This document shows positions 11,347-24,080 of a stretch of DNA of 64,000 bases, one piece after another. Origin of the DNA: Eumeta japonica (lineage: Eukaryota > Arthropoda > Insecta > Lepidoptera > Psychidae); contig BGZK01001369.1 in the NCBI GenBank assembly GCA_005406025.1, forward strand, positions 62,001-126,000, read 5' to 3'. A model generated the notes under the pieces. That model was not told the DNA's origin. It did not search any database and saw only the letters and a list, made by a program, of their open reading frames with translations. A program made the translations under genes and the position numbers. How positions within the stretch are numbered: the first letter of the stretch is position 1; each line of letters starts with the position of its first letter.

Positions 11347-11760
11347 TTTAGATTCCAGAAAATTCCCTCCCTCAAATCAAGTGAGCTATGGTCATATATC
11401 AAGTGTAGAAGTCAAACCAAGTACTAGGGCAGCCGGTGGGGATGAGTTTCGTTCAGCCCCTTAACCTAAAACAAATCCGTGGAAAAAACTTCCACCAAGG
11501 GTCGCATTGCAACAGCAGTTCAAGAGAACCACCGTACGTAAGTCTCCTAAATCTAGCTCACTCCATACTGGACCTCGAGGTCTGCACTTAAGATAAGATA
11601 TTAATAAAATAATGTCTATCCTTCAAGTGGTTAAGAGCGCCGAAGTCGCCGAATAAGCTTTGAAATTTAGGAAGACTAAACACGGAGTAGACAGTCTCCA
11701 TATCATCCTGGAAAACCAGGATTTAATTAATAAACTAGAAAATCTGTAATATCTGCACCC
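11347..11760 (+). pseudogene. Jockey ORF1 (gag-like), 3' part
   Basis: This is the continuation of the split gag gene after the PLE. It begins with a conserved linker-like stretch (LDSRKFPPS, VSYGHISS), passes through DEFRSAP and a stop at 11462, and ends in a decayed C-terminal helical part in which 'ILQVVKSAEVAE', 'LKFRK' and 'HIILENQDLINKLENL' can be read with a stop between them (about 11618-11749). It is non-functional. The assignment rests on similarity to lepidopteran jockey-type gag tails and on its position just upstream of ORF2. Confidence 0.65.
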
Positions 11761-11799
11761 GGGCGGCGACAAGAACATTCAGTTGGACGTCATAAACCA

Positions 11800-14503
11800 A
11801 ACAAACTTTCGTTATTTTCATTTAATGCAAACATTTAATGCAGATTAGTCAATAATATAGGCGAATTAACTAAATTTGCGCTGGAGTACAAAGCAGATAT
11901 AATTATGGTGCAGAAAACCTTTTTGAAACCAAGAAATCTGTAAGCCTGCAAACTAATTTTATCTAACTACAAACGTACAGACTAGGCGCTCCAAAGGGCA
12001 GAAACTCATTTTATTATAATCGATCATAATGCTGCTCTCCGATTGATATTCCACCATTAGTTAATATAGAAACCACCGCATGTAGGCTTAGTATGACCAG
12101 ACATGGTGTTTTGAGTCTAGTAACAGTTTACCTTCCTTTTAAGAAAAAATGCTCCGGAGCGATTTGAAAGCACTCCTCACCCTATGGGATGCCATCATTC
12201 TCTTTGGTGATCTCAATGGCAAAAGTATGAACTGGAATTATTCTTACAACAACGGTAGAAAAATGGTGGGTCTCGCAGAGGATCTCCATTTCAATATCTT
12301 TACTCCACTCATTCTGACTCATTATTCTAGCAATGATAATCATAGGCCTGATATCCTGTATATTGCCCTCATGAAAAGGGTAGCTCTGAAATTAGGCTAC
12401 ATTAGACCTTCCAGTGTCTCTATTCAGATCACCAACCTATGCTCATAAGGTTAGGCTTTCTCGCCGGGAACTGTTCTCTATTAAAGAAAATAATTACAAA
12501 TTGGCAGAAGGTGTCAACCGCGGTTAAGGAAATCGATACCCCGATTTATTTCTATATAGTATTTCCAATAACATCTTTTCTACCGACGATATTGACAATG
12601 CTATAGACACCTTTACCAATCACATCAGGACAGTGGTCGATGACAGCTCACAGGTAGTTCTAGGGAACTACGATCACAAGGAGCTACCTGGAGACGTTAG
12701 CAAACTGATAAGGACTAACAATGCTGCTTTCCGCCGAGCAAACAAATATCCCATCTGCGAAAATAGGTGTCATGTGCATGCCCTCCAACTCAAAGTGAGG
12801 GCCCGCATGCGTGAAGTTTAAAAATAATAATTGGAGCGACCTAATGGTAAAAATTTCGTCCAGTCTCAAAGCGTATTGAAGATTAGCCAAAGCTCTTAAA
12901 ACAGATGGAGTTGTCTCCACGCCCGCTCTAAGAAAAGTCACAATTCTACAGCATTCAACGACCGGGGAAAAGCTGAATGTTAAGCTGATGGAATTGAACA
13001 ACAATGTACAGATAAACCCCCCGTACGACTTTAAACATGTGCACAGGGTGGAAGGGGAGGTTCGTTACAGAATCTCCCTTCCGCCCAGAGACGTCACTCA
13101 CTAAGGGTGAAAATTGTCAACATATTAAAATCTTTAAAATCAGAAAGGCCCCGGGCATAGACTCCATTAGTAGTAAAGCACTCACTTTTCTGCGCCACTT
13201 GTGGCTTTTTTGTTCGCAATTTTAATGCTTGCATCAAAAATTGTTACTTTCTTACAGATTGGAAAGAAGCTGTGGTTATTGGAATTCCTAAATCGGGGAA
13301 ATCACGTAACTTCTCCACCAGTTACATACCTATTAGTCTTTTGAATGTCCTAGGAAAATTATTTGAAAAAATGCTCAAAACTCGCTTAAGCGAACACCTC
13401 ATAGAGAAAGGCCTTATAATAAGTGAACAATTTGGTTTTCGGCCTAATAATTTTTGCCCCCATCAAGCCCTCCGACTAGTAGAGTATATTTCGGAAGGTT
13501 TTAAAACTAAAAAGTAGACAGTGCTAGTCTTTTTTGACGTAGCTAAGGTCTTCGATAGGGTATGGCAAGCAGGTTTTATACATAATTTCTATAAATTGAA
13601 GACCTCAGATCATCTCGTACTTATCATTCACCGATATATCAATAATCGCCACTTCACCTTCCGAATCGATAATGCCTACTCGCCAATGAGATCATTAAGA
13701 GCTGTAGTACCTCGAGGCTCCACACTCTCTCCACTTTTATACTCCGCGTACATAAACTCTATCCCTCGACCCTCAATAGGCGTCCAACTCGCGCTTTTCG
13801 GGGATGACAATGCACTCTTTTCACGTTCTGATTGCCTTAAAACATTCTTCCACGGTTACAGATGGCCATTGATGATTAATGATTATAGTACACGAAAGTT
13901 ACATCTTCCAGTGCCATTAGGTATTCCTCACTTACGTATGTTAAATCAACCAATCCAATGGGAAGATCGTTATAAATACCTAGTCATCACGATCGATAAA
14001 CATCTTCACTTTAAAGATCATATCGCTCGTATTAGGAAACTAGCTTTATTTTGCCTATCTCGTCTATACGGCACGATAGATAGGAAAAGTAAAATGTCGT
14101 TACGCAACAAGCGTACGATATACATGATGTATATCAGATATGTCAGGACATACGCGAGTCCAGTATTTGCTCATGCAAAACCTTATACATTACACGATCT
14201 GCAATTAGTGCAGAATGAATTCTGTAGGAGAGCAGCTGACGTACCATGGTACGTCAAAAACTTTGTACTTCTCCGGGACTAAGAGCTCCCAACCATCTCA
14301 AAATTTATGAAGGATGCATCAGAGAGATTCTTCGACTTAGCGCAAGCGGCAAGCGATATTTCCACAACGTCTTTCGGAAAGCAAAGCTCTATTGCTCTGG
14401 TTCTACAAAATATAGACTGATAGTTGACTCATCAGTTCGACCTTTGTCACATGCGAACATGAGTTTACCGCTATTCGGTGTCGATTTGTCGAGAGATTAC
14501 TAG
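11800..14503 (+). pseudogene. Jockey-type ORF2: AP endonuclease plus reverse transcriptase, broken
   Basis: The endonuclease part (about 11830-12450) includes FALEYKADIIMVQ-K-T, where the catalytic Glu of the usual QET is now Lys (11911-11919), LFGDLNGKSMNW (12203-12238) and HRPDILYIAL; its final SDH motif is lost. The RT part runs from APGID (about 13152) through ISEQFGFRPN (about 13425), FFDVAKVFDRVW (about 13527-13565), VPRGSTLSPLLYSAY and FGDD (13796-13807; families usually have FADD or YADD). A C-terminal part ends at 14503. An in-frame TAG (13515-13517) and several frameshifts, including one near 14250, break the gene. ORF2 would nick the target and reverse-transcribe the element RNA; this copy cannot. 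Confidence 0.9.
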
Positions 14504-14520
14504 TCAAGTCAGTTAATTGC

Positions 14521-16452
14521 AATAATTTTATTTTTAAGGTTTTCACATTGAAAAGCTTGCACCTAATGTAATTACTTCGAGAAATGTTGTTTAATATTCA
14601 AAAACATTTAACAAAGATGATTGTCAACAAGAACAATAAAAGAAAAGAAAATCAAAAAATATTTCATAAACATGTATAAAATATACATAATGTGTAAATG
14701 GGACAGTACACTCCAGTGTTATTGTTACAATTATTGTTGCATTTCATTTTAATTTTTTTTGTACAAAAATATAAAATACAAGAACATACAATTACAAGAA
14801 AGCTAATAGTTTTCGAGGTGATTACAGACGAAAATACATAGCTTCATCTATCTAGTACCTTTTAAACGAGCAATTATTCTATATATATACGATCAGAATC
14901 TCAGAAACGGCTCCAATGATTTCTATTAAATTTAGTATGCAAAGGGTTTCAGAGGAAATAAATCGATCTAGTTAGGTTTCATTTTTAGTAAACCTCCTTT
15001 TATTCGTGTTTTCAGGCATGAATTAGAATTAGAATACGAAGAATATAATAGCACAGTTGGAAATCGGGCGGTCTCGAATCCAGAAGACCGCAATTCGATT
15101 GATTTTTTCAGTTTTTTCGTTTTCCTTTGTCAAGTTTCTTCTTTTATGAGAAAAACTATTGTTGGGAGCAACTAACTGCTTTACTGACACAGCAACATTA
15201 AAGCTACTTGACAATAGATAGCGTTGTTGAACAACAATAAGCCAGTATTTGGATTGAGGTTAGATTGAAAAAATCAATTGTTTACTTACGTTATTGATAA
15301 TACATGGGCCTTTTTAACTAATGTGTTCACTTAAAATTCCTAAAAGATCTTTGATAAAACGCGGTAAGATCGAAAAATATTTTTCATATTTCATCAGTAT
15401 GTAAACGTATCTAAATATATTTTCCGAAAAAACAAGATATACCAAAAAAAAAATAGCCAACAAAATTCGGTAATCCAAATACTAGGTTCTTTAAATTTGA
15501 TGGATGCGCCTTAAAACGCATTTTTTCATTGTCATATATTTAAACACTGAAATTTTCGAAAGATATTTGCTGTAGAGTTTTTGTAGCTAATTCTTTTTCC
15601 ATTTAATGTACACTTCGCTTTTCCGTGTAAGAGACGAAATTTAAGAAACATTTTCTGATTTCACGTAACGCTCCATTAGTCTTTCAAAGCCAATTTTTCA
15701 CACCAGAGGTTATTTTAGTACGACGCGATCGGTCGTTGCCGCGTCGCAAAATATTCCTGTATATGTACGTGTGTATTTTGCTTTCGCTTCTTTTAATACG
15801 ATTGCATTTTATTACGGAATAAACATTTAATTATGTGCATAGCACAAAACATCGTATTTATTTGTAAGTCTTACACATAGAGTACTGACAGCATAATATA
15901 AGAGGCGTATCTCTAATAAGTTCAGTGAAAACATACAAAATCTAGTCTTAAACATATTAAAAATCAAATCGAATCAAATAAAAATTGCTTATTTTCGTAG
16001 GTAATATATTTTGCACTTGAAATACGCCATTAACAATTGTTTTAAGCATTAACATTACCACCCATTCCAAATACTGATTCATCTTGAGAAGAATGGGCAA
16101 GAAACTCAAGGGTTGCTTTTTTACCACTCATCAATACAAAATATTGAGTAATTAATAATTTAGTACAATATTTAGAAATGATATGAAAACCTAGTAGCCG
16201 AGTAGTTCAATCCCAAGGATTTTTTTTTTGTTAAGATATTCAGGCACGGTATAATAAACCTTGCCATCTAACTTCTGTTTAACGAAAAGTTTAACTATAT
16301 AAAATAGCAAGTTTTGAATTTCAGCCGAGATCTTACTATAAAAGTGTATACATTGTCTCTTCAAAGATTTTCTAACTTTCTTTAGACTGGTTTTATGAGC
16401 AGCAAGATCGTCCTTATACCTAGTGTTAATTTTAAGGATGTCGCACGTTTTT
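14521..16452. other. AT-rich DNA without a supportable gene
   Basis: The 3' tail of the jockey copy probably ends within the first 140 bp. The rest shows no gene and no strong repeat structure. Confidence 0.5.
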
Positions 16453-16852
16453 GACGTGACAACGTCTTAAATTAGGTTGCGGCTGGGAGTCACTTTGAAA
16501 AGTGTAACGTTCGGTAACGTAACGATGAGTCACCGAACGAGAGAGAGGCCCATGGCCTTTAAGCGTCTCTCCCACTCAACTATGATCGGTCTCGCGCGCA
16601 GCACTAGAGAATTATGCATAACAAATGTATTGCAAGTTATTGTATGTATATTTGTATATAAATACGTATATGTGTAAAGGTAAAAATAAAATTTTGTTAA
16701 TATGAAATTCCTTTTGTATAAATTAATGTTTTAAATATAATTCTTTGTATAAATAAATGTTTTAAATTGTTACTATTATTTCATCCTTCTTCCTACTATA
16801 CGAATGAATATTCACATTAAAATGATTTTACCATTCAAAGTCGTTGTCACGT
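16453..16852. mobile_element. Unnamed element with inverted ends ACGTGACAACG, copy 1
   Basis: It starts with GACGTGACAACGTC (16453-16466) and ends with CGTTGTCACGT (16842-16852), an inverted pair. Just beyond the right end come 'aaaactttcgcccgta' and 'ccgactttacaggcaacca' (16853-16890). The same arrangement is found at 39696-40075. The interior carries a GC-richer part with 'gagagagg' and 'gtctctccc' words. No coding capacity. It looks like a non-autonomous element or foldback repeat; I cannot name the family. Confidence 0.5.
16700..16770 (+). repeat. Two-copy direct duplication, about 32 bp
   Basis: The words 'tttgtataaa' and 'taatgttttaaat' occur twice in a row with small differences (from about 16707 and 16739). 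This is a local tandem duplication inside the unnamed element copy. Confidence 0.6.
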
Positions 16853-16899
16853 AAAACTTTCGCCCGTATACCGACTTTACAGGCAACCAAATTTTGGAA

Positions 16900-18715
16900 C
16901 GATTATATATTTTTCATGACATATAATAGGTCTCCGCCAATCATTATTTAACGAATTCTTATTAAATTATTATTATGCAATTTATAAATAATTAGAGAAT
17001 AAATATTTATGGACATAGTATATATACAGCGTGTCCCGTTTTGCAAAGATATCCATTGAAGCATTGATAGGCCAGCGCATGATTGCACAAAATAATAAAT
17101 TGTACCTCAGTAAGAAAATCATTAATTTTCCACATAATCGCACTTTTAAGAAATTTGAATAAATCAACACCTTAGATCAACTTTTCAAGTGTCATGGCTC
17201 CAAAAATTGGTATTTATGGATTAAAATTTCTGTTAGTTAATCCTGAGTAGCTATCCTAATTACTTTCATCCGGTAGGGTTTTTCGTTTTTTTTATTTTTA
17301 TTTAAGGATTTTAGTGCTTAAACGCGACATATCATATATTTTACAAATTAAACTAAAGCTCCTATAACTATAAAAAAAACCTAACTTGCAGTAAAGTGAG
17401 CACATAAAAATCAGAAATAGGATGTTTAACGATAAAGCACACTGACAAAAAAAACTTAACCCACTAAATTAATGTTTTTCTTTACAAAAACAGGAAGAAA
17501 TCATTATAATCACGATTAATGTAAAACATAATTCGTAGAAAAACCATATAAATAAATAAAATTTAAATGATTGAAATGATAATAATCTTATCAAACGCAA
17601 AACCGAATTATTCAATTAATTAATAAGTCAATCGATATGGCTAAAAAAAAACAGATTGTAGTTTACACTACTGTCCTAGTTTAGAAAAAATAGGCAGTGG
17701 CTTTATTGAAAGAATGTACACTTAAAAAATGAGAACTTAAAATTTTCGTGCTAGGTACAAAAACGATCTGAAGAGTAAATTTGTTAGTAGCATACATAAA
17801 GGAAATGAACAGACTGTAAAAAAATCCAAATAGAAAATGAAGCTGTAGACTTGTTAAATAATGGAAGAAAAATAAAAATGGATGCGGTCAACCACGCAGG
17901 AAAAACTCATGAGCCCGAATAATTTGCCGGAAATTGACTTTGTGTGCCGTTTGAAATAGTTCCTCTCTGCGGATTGTGTATTTATTAAGAACTATAAATA
18001 TCGTTTCTTATGTGTACCTAAAAATTCGAGTAAATAGTTCTACAGATAAAAAAATATAGTGAACAATTCAATGTCACAGCGATCGGAAATGTGACTTGAA
18101 TATGACCTATATACAGAAAACCTATGTAAATCCACACGGATGCATTTTAGTTGTAGCCTGTCTGTTTTGATTTGATATTTGGTAATTTGTAGACTGTGAC
18201 GTAGATTATCTGGAAAATGTATCTATTCTCCTACAACTTTATTAACAGGCCATACAATCGTTACTACAGCGGCGTATACTTTACAGAAGATGAAGAATGA
18301 CTATGTTATAAATATTAAGTTGTTTATCGAGTAGACTTTGTATTTGGTGTTGTATCAGGAATCAAAACTCATTTGTGGCAGAGAGTAGTGAAGTTTGTTG
18401 CAGGATTGCGATCACTGGGTGATACAAAAATTTCTTCTTTGAATCCAAGCAAAGACAAACGAGAGTCGAGAGTACACAGACAAATTAATTATTCAAAACC
18501 ATAGACGCTTTGTTTCTGACTTCGTACATGCAACAGACATAAGCAGTGCTAGTGTCGATACTTGCGTATATAAAAGAATCTATGGTAGATCCAGAACATA
18601 CGACAAAGAAACGAAATTGAAGCGTTTCACTTGCAACTGAAATACAAACATGATTTTTAAATAATGAAAAATACGTACAAACTGCTAACAATCATGAGAA
18701 TTATAAGTAAACCGG
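16900..18715. other. AT-rich DNA without a supportable gene
   Basis: Only short, unsupported open frames. 'acagcgtgtcccg' at about 17028 resembles the end of a widespread insect repeat but cannot be extended. Confidence 0.45.
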
Positions 18716-18719
18716 TAAC

Positions 18720-19080
18720 GGTATTCAAGAATCGAGTCTGGATCATAAAGAGCCCCTACTAAAGGCGGCTAGATATATACAATAAAGTATACACTTCGTT
18801 CTAATAATTAAAGAACTTCCAGAGAGGATTCCAAATCAACCCTATAATAGTTTTACGCAATCGAAGCACCAAACTGGTAAGTGAAAACGCAAAGTGTTAT
18901 TCAAACTTCGCCGATTGTAGTTCAAAAACCATATTATCGTAGGGTAAGCCCTTGACGTGACGGCGCCGTAACCGGTTTCAAACAATATGCAAATATCCGT
19001 AATCCGGTGCGTCCAAAGCGGCCTCCGTATTTGCATATCGTATGCAGGAACGTCGTCCTACCAAAACTGCTTGATCTTGA
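18720..19080. promoter_or_regulatory. GC-richer island with inverted octamer pair (candidate enhancer)
   Basis: This patch is less AT-rich than its surroundings. It holds ATGCAAAT (18987-18994) and its reverse ATTTGCAT (19029-19036), both extended to ATATGCAAAT / ATTTGCATAT, about 34 bp apart. ATGCAAAT is the octamer bound by POU-domain factors. No codon structure is convincing. Enhancer function is inference. Confidence 0.3.
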
Positions 19081-20365
19081 TGGAAAATTCTACCTATTGT
19101 TTTAAATATGCCTAAGACTCAAAAGCTCCGTCAGGAGTAACGACTAATGTCCCAGGAGACTATTGGAACAGCGACTACTTCTCCTGTTTGTGACTTTAAA
19201 TAGAATTAATTTAGGGTCAAATAGAAATTTTAAAAAGCATTCAATTATATTACATAAGAAAAATTTTAACTTGTTTAAAAACTATTCTTTTAGAAGAATC
19301 TCACTTAAAATAGTAGTATATGATGATTTTTTCTTTTTGTGATTAATGCTTTTATATATCGAAAATAATAATTAACTTACAGTTTTTTTTTATGGTAAAT
19401 ATTATAATATTTAAGCTACTAATGTTATAACCGATAATTCTGCATATAGTACATAATGTGTAAAACTCAGTTTAATACATTTTGCAAGAAAATTTGGTGA
19501 ATTTTATCGCAGTTTAATTTTGTTTAGGTAGTCTATTTGCATTTTTTATTTAAATTATATAGTAATTTCAATATCGGTCTTCAGCTCTGCGCTGCATACT
19601 AAATTACATAAAATCATATCGAATAACACTACATTAAGCCGCCGCCATTTGGGCTGAAATGAAACAACTATTGTGTTGTTATTAAGCTAAGTTCTGTTAG
19701 CCTGTAACTTACACCAGATTTTCACCTATGGCTTATATTGTTCGATGAAGCACCTGGCAAAACATAGTTTAAAATGTTTGTTTAATACCAGTTATTTAAT
19801 ATCGTATAATATATTTTATGCACACTTATAATACACGGCTCAACAACAAATACCCCATTATAGTACAATGTATATAATTACGGACATTTTTAAATTTCAT
19901 GAGTCAAATCAACTCATAATCGTGTACTACCTAACAGTAAATTTCTACTATAAATTGAGGATGCTGCGCCAATATCGTCGCCAATATGATTGCGATGCTC
20001 GAGATCAATGAATCAAATTGTTTTATGAAGCACTAAGTAAGTGCTTTAATTTGACTTAAGTTAAAAATTCAACGATGTTATGGCTCCTCGACTGGTTTCG
20101 TATTTTAGTATGCGTAAACAAAACGCGGGCATCTTTGCCACAAAAAACATTATTATCGAAGAAAAAACAAATAGGCTTAAGCCCATTATAATTTCGGAAA
20201 ACTTTTATTGTTTGTTAATTAATTTTAGTGTGGTTTCTTGATCTATCTTCGATTTCAGTACAGTTCACGTATTAAATAAATTGTTTATTGAGTGTACATT
20301 AGCTCAAAGGAGAAATATTAATTTGATCCACAAGCTGTTCATGTTCACGGTTAATATGCCAAATG

Positions 20366-20404
20366 ATCTCTTATGTCCGAACATAATGTTTGGACACAAG
20401 AGAT
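20366..20404. repeat. Inverted repeat, 19-bp arms
   Basis: The arm ATCTCTTATGTCCGAACAT (20366-20384) pairs with 20386-20404 with two mismatches and a one-base centre. This is a short near-palindrome of unknown role. Confidence 0.75.
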
Positions 20405-21751
20405 TTGTTGGTTTTGAAGGGTTCCGTTGATTTATTTTATCATGCGGTAACACATCGTTGCGTCAGATTTCAATAACGCCACAGCTAGCACCTATCGCTA
20501 TCTCTTTCTTCAGACCGCCACCCGGGCTGGACCACACGCGGTTGCTCTCCAAAGCATAGAGCAAGTGTTGCAATTTAAATTAAGTTAAAAACCTCATTGG
20601 TCAATTCACTTGTGTTCATGTTCAAAAATTATCACCTTCCGGTATGAAGACAATTTTTTAACCACCGGCAACAGAGAACAATTTTAAAATCCCACTTGTG
20701 CAGTAGGTCTGTGAATAAAAACCGAACAAAAAAAACGAAAGTCAAAATTTAAATACAACACTTCAATTTGAAACGTATCTGCTTGTATTTACCATATTTA
20801 TGATAGACATACATTCTGTCAATTCCAAAACGTCCAGACCGAAACGTCATGACTTTTACTATTCTAGGTTTCAAATATTCCTTAAAAGTATTTTCCAAGT
20901 GAAATTTCATACGGCGAAAGACTAATTCAATAGTATTAATGTCTCTTTGTATTCTCTAGCTTTAGTATCAATAGACCCTTACTCGCGGGGAACGAGAGAC
21001 GAGATAGTCAACAATAAGGTAAAGAAAAAAAGAAGCTGGCATATCCGAGAGTCCTAGGACGTCTTAAGAAAAACCTATTTTATCTAGGTGAAGATTAATC
21101 TTATTTTCGAAATTTAGTGAAAATTTTAAAGATTTTAGAGATAACTTTAGTATAAAACAATCGAATACCACGTTACACTATTAAGCTTTAACTGCAGTGA
21201 GCTTACAAGCAGACAAAATTACGGACTATTTGTGTGCGTACTTCACATCCAAATACGTATCCACCCGTTACGACATTTGAATATACAATTTACGTGACTT
21301 ATAATATTTTTTAATCATTATAGGTTAATTACGATGTGATTTGCCATATCTAAATTAATATACATATAACTTTTTTTATGATCATGTGATTTTTTTAATA
21401 AAAGTCATTAAACGAATATTCGAATAAATTTTCCACAGACATAGTCGATGAAAAATTACATTCTGATTTGTTTTATTCCAATTATTTATCAAGTGTTGTC
21501 ATATATGTTATAAGTTAGGGTGTTTCAATATTGTATAGATACTTACGTGAAACATGTGATGTAATGCTTTGTCTTTAGAAATTAGTTTATTGAATACGAC
21601 ATTCCCACTACAGCATCTAAATATTCAGCTTGCATTGCTTTGACATGTATCGATTTGTGTTGACTATTATAAAAATAATACTGTAAATGATGAACTTTAA
21701 AATCAGCATTCAGACCGCTACCGTGAATATAACGAAGCTTAACGCATTCAA

Positions 21752-21801
21752 ATGCGCTACATTATAAAACAATTATCCAATTGTTTTATAATGTAGCGCA
21801 T
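21752..21801. repeat. Perfect hairpin, 23-bp arms
   Basis: Bases 21752-21774 are the exact reverse complement of 21779-21801 around a 4-base centre (atcc). The arms begin ATGCGCTACATTATAAAAC. Exact pairing suggests a recent origin. Confidence 0.9.
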
Positions 21802-22049
21802 ATTATTATGCAATTGACACTATTTTCTTTCGAAAATTTGTCCTTTTAATCCGGTCAAATTATACCGGATTTCCGAGAAATATTCGACGGGTTGTTTTAA
21901 GGATATGTTGGTAATAATCCGATCTATGCATATAATAATATCATAAACGAGCCGTATCTGTATATTAAATATTTGTCTTAGTATAATTTTTCTCATAATT
22001 TACGTATCCAAGTAAATTTCTAATTTAATAAAAAAAAAAATTAAACAAA

Positions 22050-22092
22050 TCTGGAATCCACGCGAGTGGAGTCGCAAGCGCAGCTAGTTTCT
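22050..22092 (-). repeat. Dispersed repeat tail (ctagct / cgcgtgga motif)
   Basis: On the minus strand this reads ACTAGCTGCGCTTGCGACTC and then CACTCGCGTGGA. That is a variant of the 'ctagct..cccgc.ttcgctcgcgtgg' tail also found at 30487 and, in another version, at 54138 and 56115. It is a common lepidopteran repeat end. Confidence 0.5.
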
Positions 22093-22129
22093 ATAATATA
22101 ACAATATTATCGATACAAGCAATAGAATT

Positions 22130-22600
22130 CACTTTGTGCCGATTATTTTATTAATACCGCAGCGTCCACGCATCCTCGACGACACCCAAACACCGTTCAC
22201 GCGAACATGGGTTAAACGCCTAAACGTCGCAATTTTCAGCTTCAGAGTTCATTCACGATGTAAACATGTCGCGGCGGCCGAGCCCGAAGCCCGAGCCGAT
22301 GCGGTACAAAGTTTCAGGGGCTTAAGACGGATCCCGCCGCTTTCGGGGGTACATATTAAAATCCCCTGTTCCGCGCACGAGACGGCCGACGGAGACTTCT
22401 CGAACAATCTATTTCGTCTCTCGTAAAAATAATGCACGCCCCTCGTAGGCCGCTCGAGGCCGCGCGGAGGAGGGGCGGTGCCGAAAGAGTCCGGAAAAAC
22501 TCCTTGCAGTCCGTCCCTATGGGGGCGATTCGAAGTTGCAGGGCCCTCGGCAGTCGTGATGAGTTACAAGCGCCCATTTTACTGCAACAGACTACGCCTC
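22130..22600. other. GC-rich island, no convincing codon structure
   Basis: About 470 bp that is strikingly GC-rich against its surroundings, with words such as gcggcggccgagcccg and cgaggccgcgcgg. Short frames are open on both strands (22136-22426 plus, 22249-22577 minus), but none shows a recognisable domain. It may be a conserved non-coding or promoter-proximal block of a nearby host gene. Confidence 0.45.
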
Positions 22601-23785
22601 CGTTGTGACTTACATAGAAATATTTAATGAGCTCGCAGAGATGCTCAAATTGATATGAAAATTATATAAACTAATAATAACGGTCGTATCCCGTATAAAA
22701 GGATTTAGAAATGAGATAAAATCAAAGTACACTTTCCTTTGAATACTTGTTTATGGTAATGCAATAACGTTCGGTAGCCTACTTGAATTACTACTGTACA
22801 CGTTTCGTTATAAATAATTGTGTAAAAACTCTCTTTTTTCATTCTTATCAATAAAGAATAACTTAATATTTGCTAATGCATTTTGAAATTCAAAAACGTT
22901 CTTCTGTATCTATTTTATAAATAAAAAAAGAGCCTAGGCATTTTTGTAATCAACAAAATAACTGTCATAAATTATAAAAATTTAAATATATCTATTTTTG
23001 TAAACAATCAATAAGTATACTCAATTTATATAAAGCATATTTAATTAAAATGTGTTCTTTTTAAAAAGTATTTTTTCTAACATTTCTAAGCCAATTTAAA
23101 TGAGATTTGTGAAACGATAAATGAAATAAATTATGTTCATGTTTTAAAAAATACGTTTCTACTAATATCTTATGAACGATGTTCCGATTTGACAATATAT
23201 TTAGAAATATCCCTGTTCAACCCACTTTTTCTGCCCCTCATACAAATTCTAATTTCTTAGAAATCAAAACTCTACGTCCAAAGTTCATTTTACGTTAAGA
23301 ACCATCAATATAAATGTACCTATCAATTATTCACATTTCTGTCTGAGCCAAAGACTCGTTACAGAAACGCATACGACCACACCGCAGCAATCTAATGAAT
23401 TTTTCATTTTACAATTTCTATTAAGACAAATACAACCCTATAAGCTAATTCTTCATATTCCATGGCAAATCACCAAAAATTATACGAACGCGAATCATTC
23501 ATTAATTAATTATAGGTACCTGCTGCACTCATTGAGCGAAAGCACGAAATGCTGTAATAAATATTAAACAAGCTTTTAACGGTCCAGTTTAACCGGTCGT
23601 TAACCGTGGTTAAAAACGTATAATTATCTGATTCATGTTGAGTATATTTTATAAGTGCCATATATACAGAGGCTATCAATTATCATTTCGGGTATGCTAA
23701 GTACCATGCAGTAATAATAAGAAAATGACAGCTCCTATCAGCTAGGCAGTATTGTAAATAGAAGCATACACGGATCGAGATGTTG
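22601..23785. other. AT-rich DNA without a supportable gene
   Basis: Nothing recognisable. Confidence 0.45.
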
Positions 23786-23789
23786 TACC

Positions 23790-23990
23790 TATAAGATTTA
23801 CTCCCACGAATGGTTTCGACCCAGGTGGTATATTGGGTTCGGGCTAACTGACAAATGGGTTTTTAATTTAAGGCAAATTATATACACACATCGTGCCTCC
23901 GAGAGCACGTTAAGTCTTTGGTCACGGCCGTTGTTATCGTATTTGTGACGACGGTCGTGAGTGACCCCCTAACCGAACTGGATCAGCGCG
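23790..23990 (+). repeat. SINE-like or retroposon fragment
   Basis: Contains 'atggtttcgacccaggtgg' (B-box-like, about 23810) and then 'tcgtgcctccgagagcacgttaag' (about 23890), a motif known to me from abundant lepidopteran retroposons. A degraded relative lies at 59770-59850. The ends are not defined. Confidence 0.4.
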
Positions 23991-24080
23991 GAAGGGTTTA
24001 AAAGAGCGAGTCCCTCGATCTGAAATAAAAAGTTTGTGGGTACGCCGCAGCGGTAGATTAATTAATGGCCCTTTGCATCA

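Larger units (their letters stand above)
8880..14520 (+). mobile_element. Jockey-type non-LTR retrotransposon, dead, interrupted by a PLE
   Basis: Three blocks in order on the plus strand make up one element: the 5' part of a gag-like ORF1 (8880-9447), its 3' part (11347-11760), and ORF2 with endonuclease and reverse transcriptase (about 11800-14503). ORF1 is split by a minus-strand Penelope-like insert. The gag and pol types, and their order, fit the jockey clade. Stops and frameshifts are scattered through all blocks. The 5' and 3' termini are not certain; an A-rich stretch near 14630-14660 could be the eroded 3' tail. Confidence 0.85.
19081..22049. other. AT-rich DNA with two hairpins, no gene
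   Basis: No supportable gene. Two inverted repeats (20366-20404 and 21752-21801) are listed separately. Confidence 0.5.

Noticed and set aside
10931..11464. 177-codon plus-strand frame
   Set aside because: Most of it is the antisense of the PLE reverse transcriptase; only its last part overlaps the jockey gag tail. The join is accidental.
22136..22577. Host exon in the GC-rich island
   Set aside because: Frames overlap on both strands with no recognisable domain and no clear splice sites; stop codons are simply rarer in GC-rich DNA.
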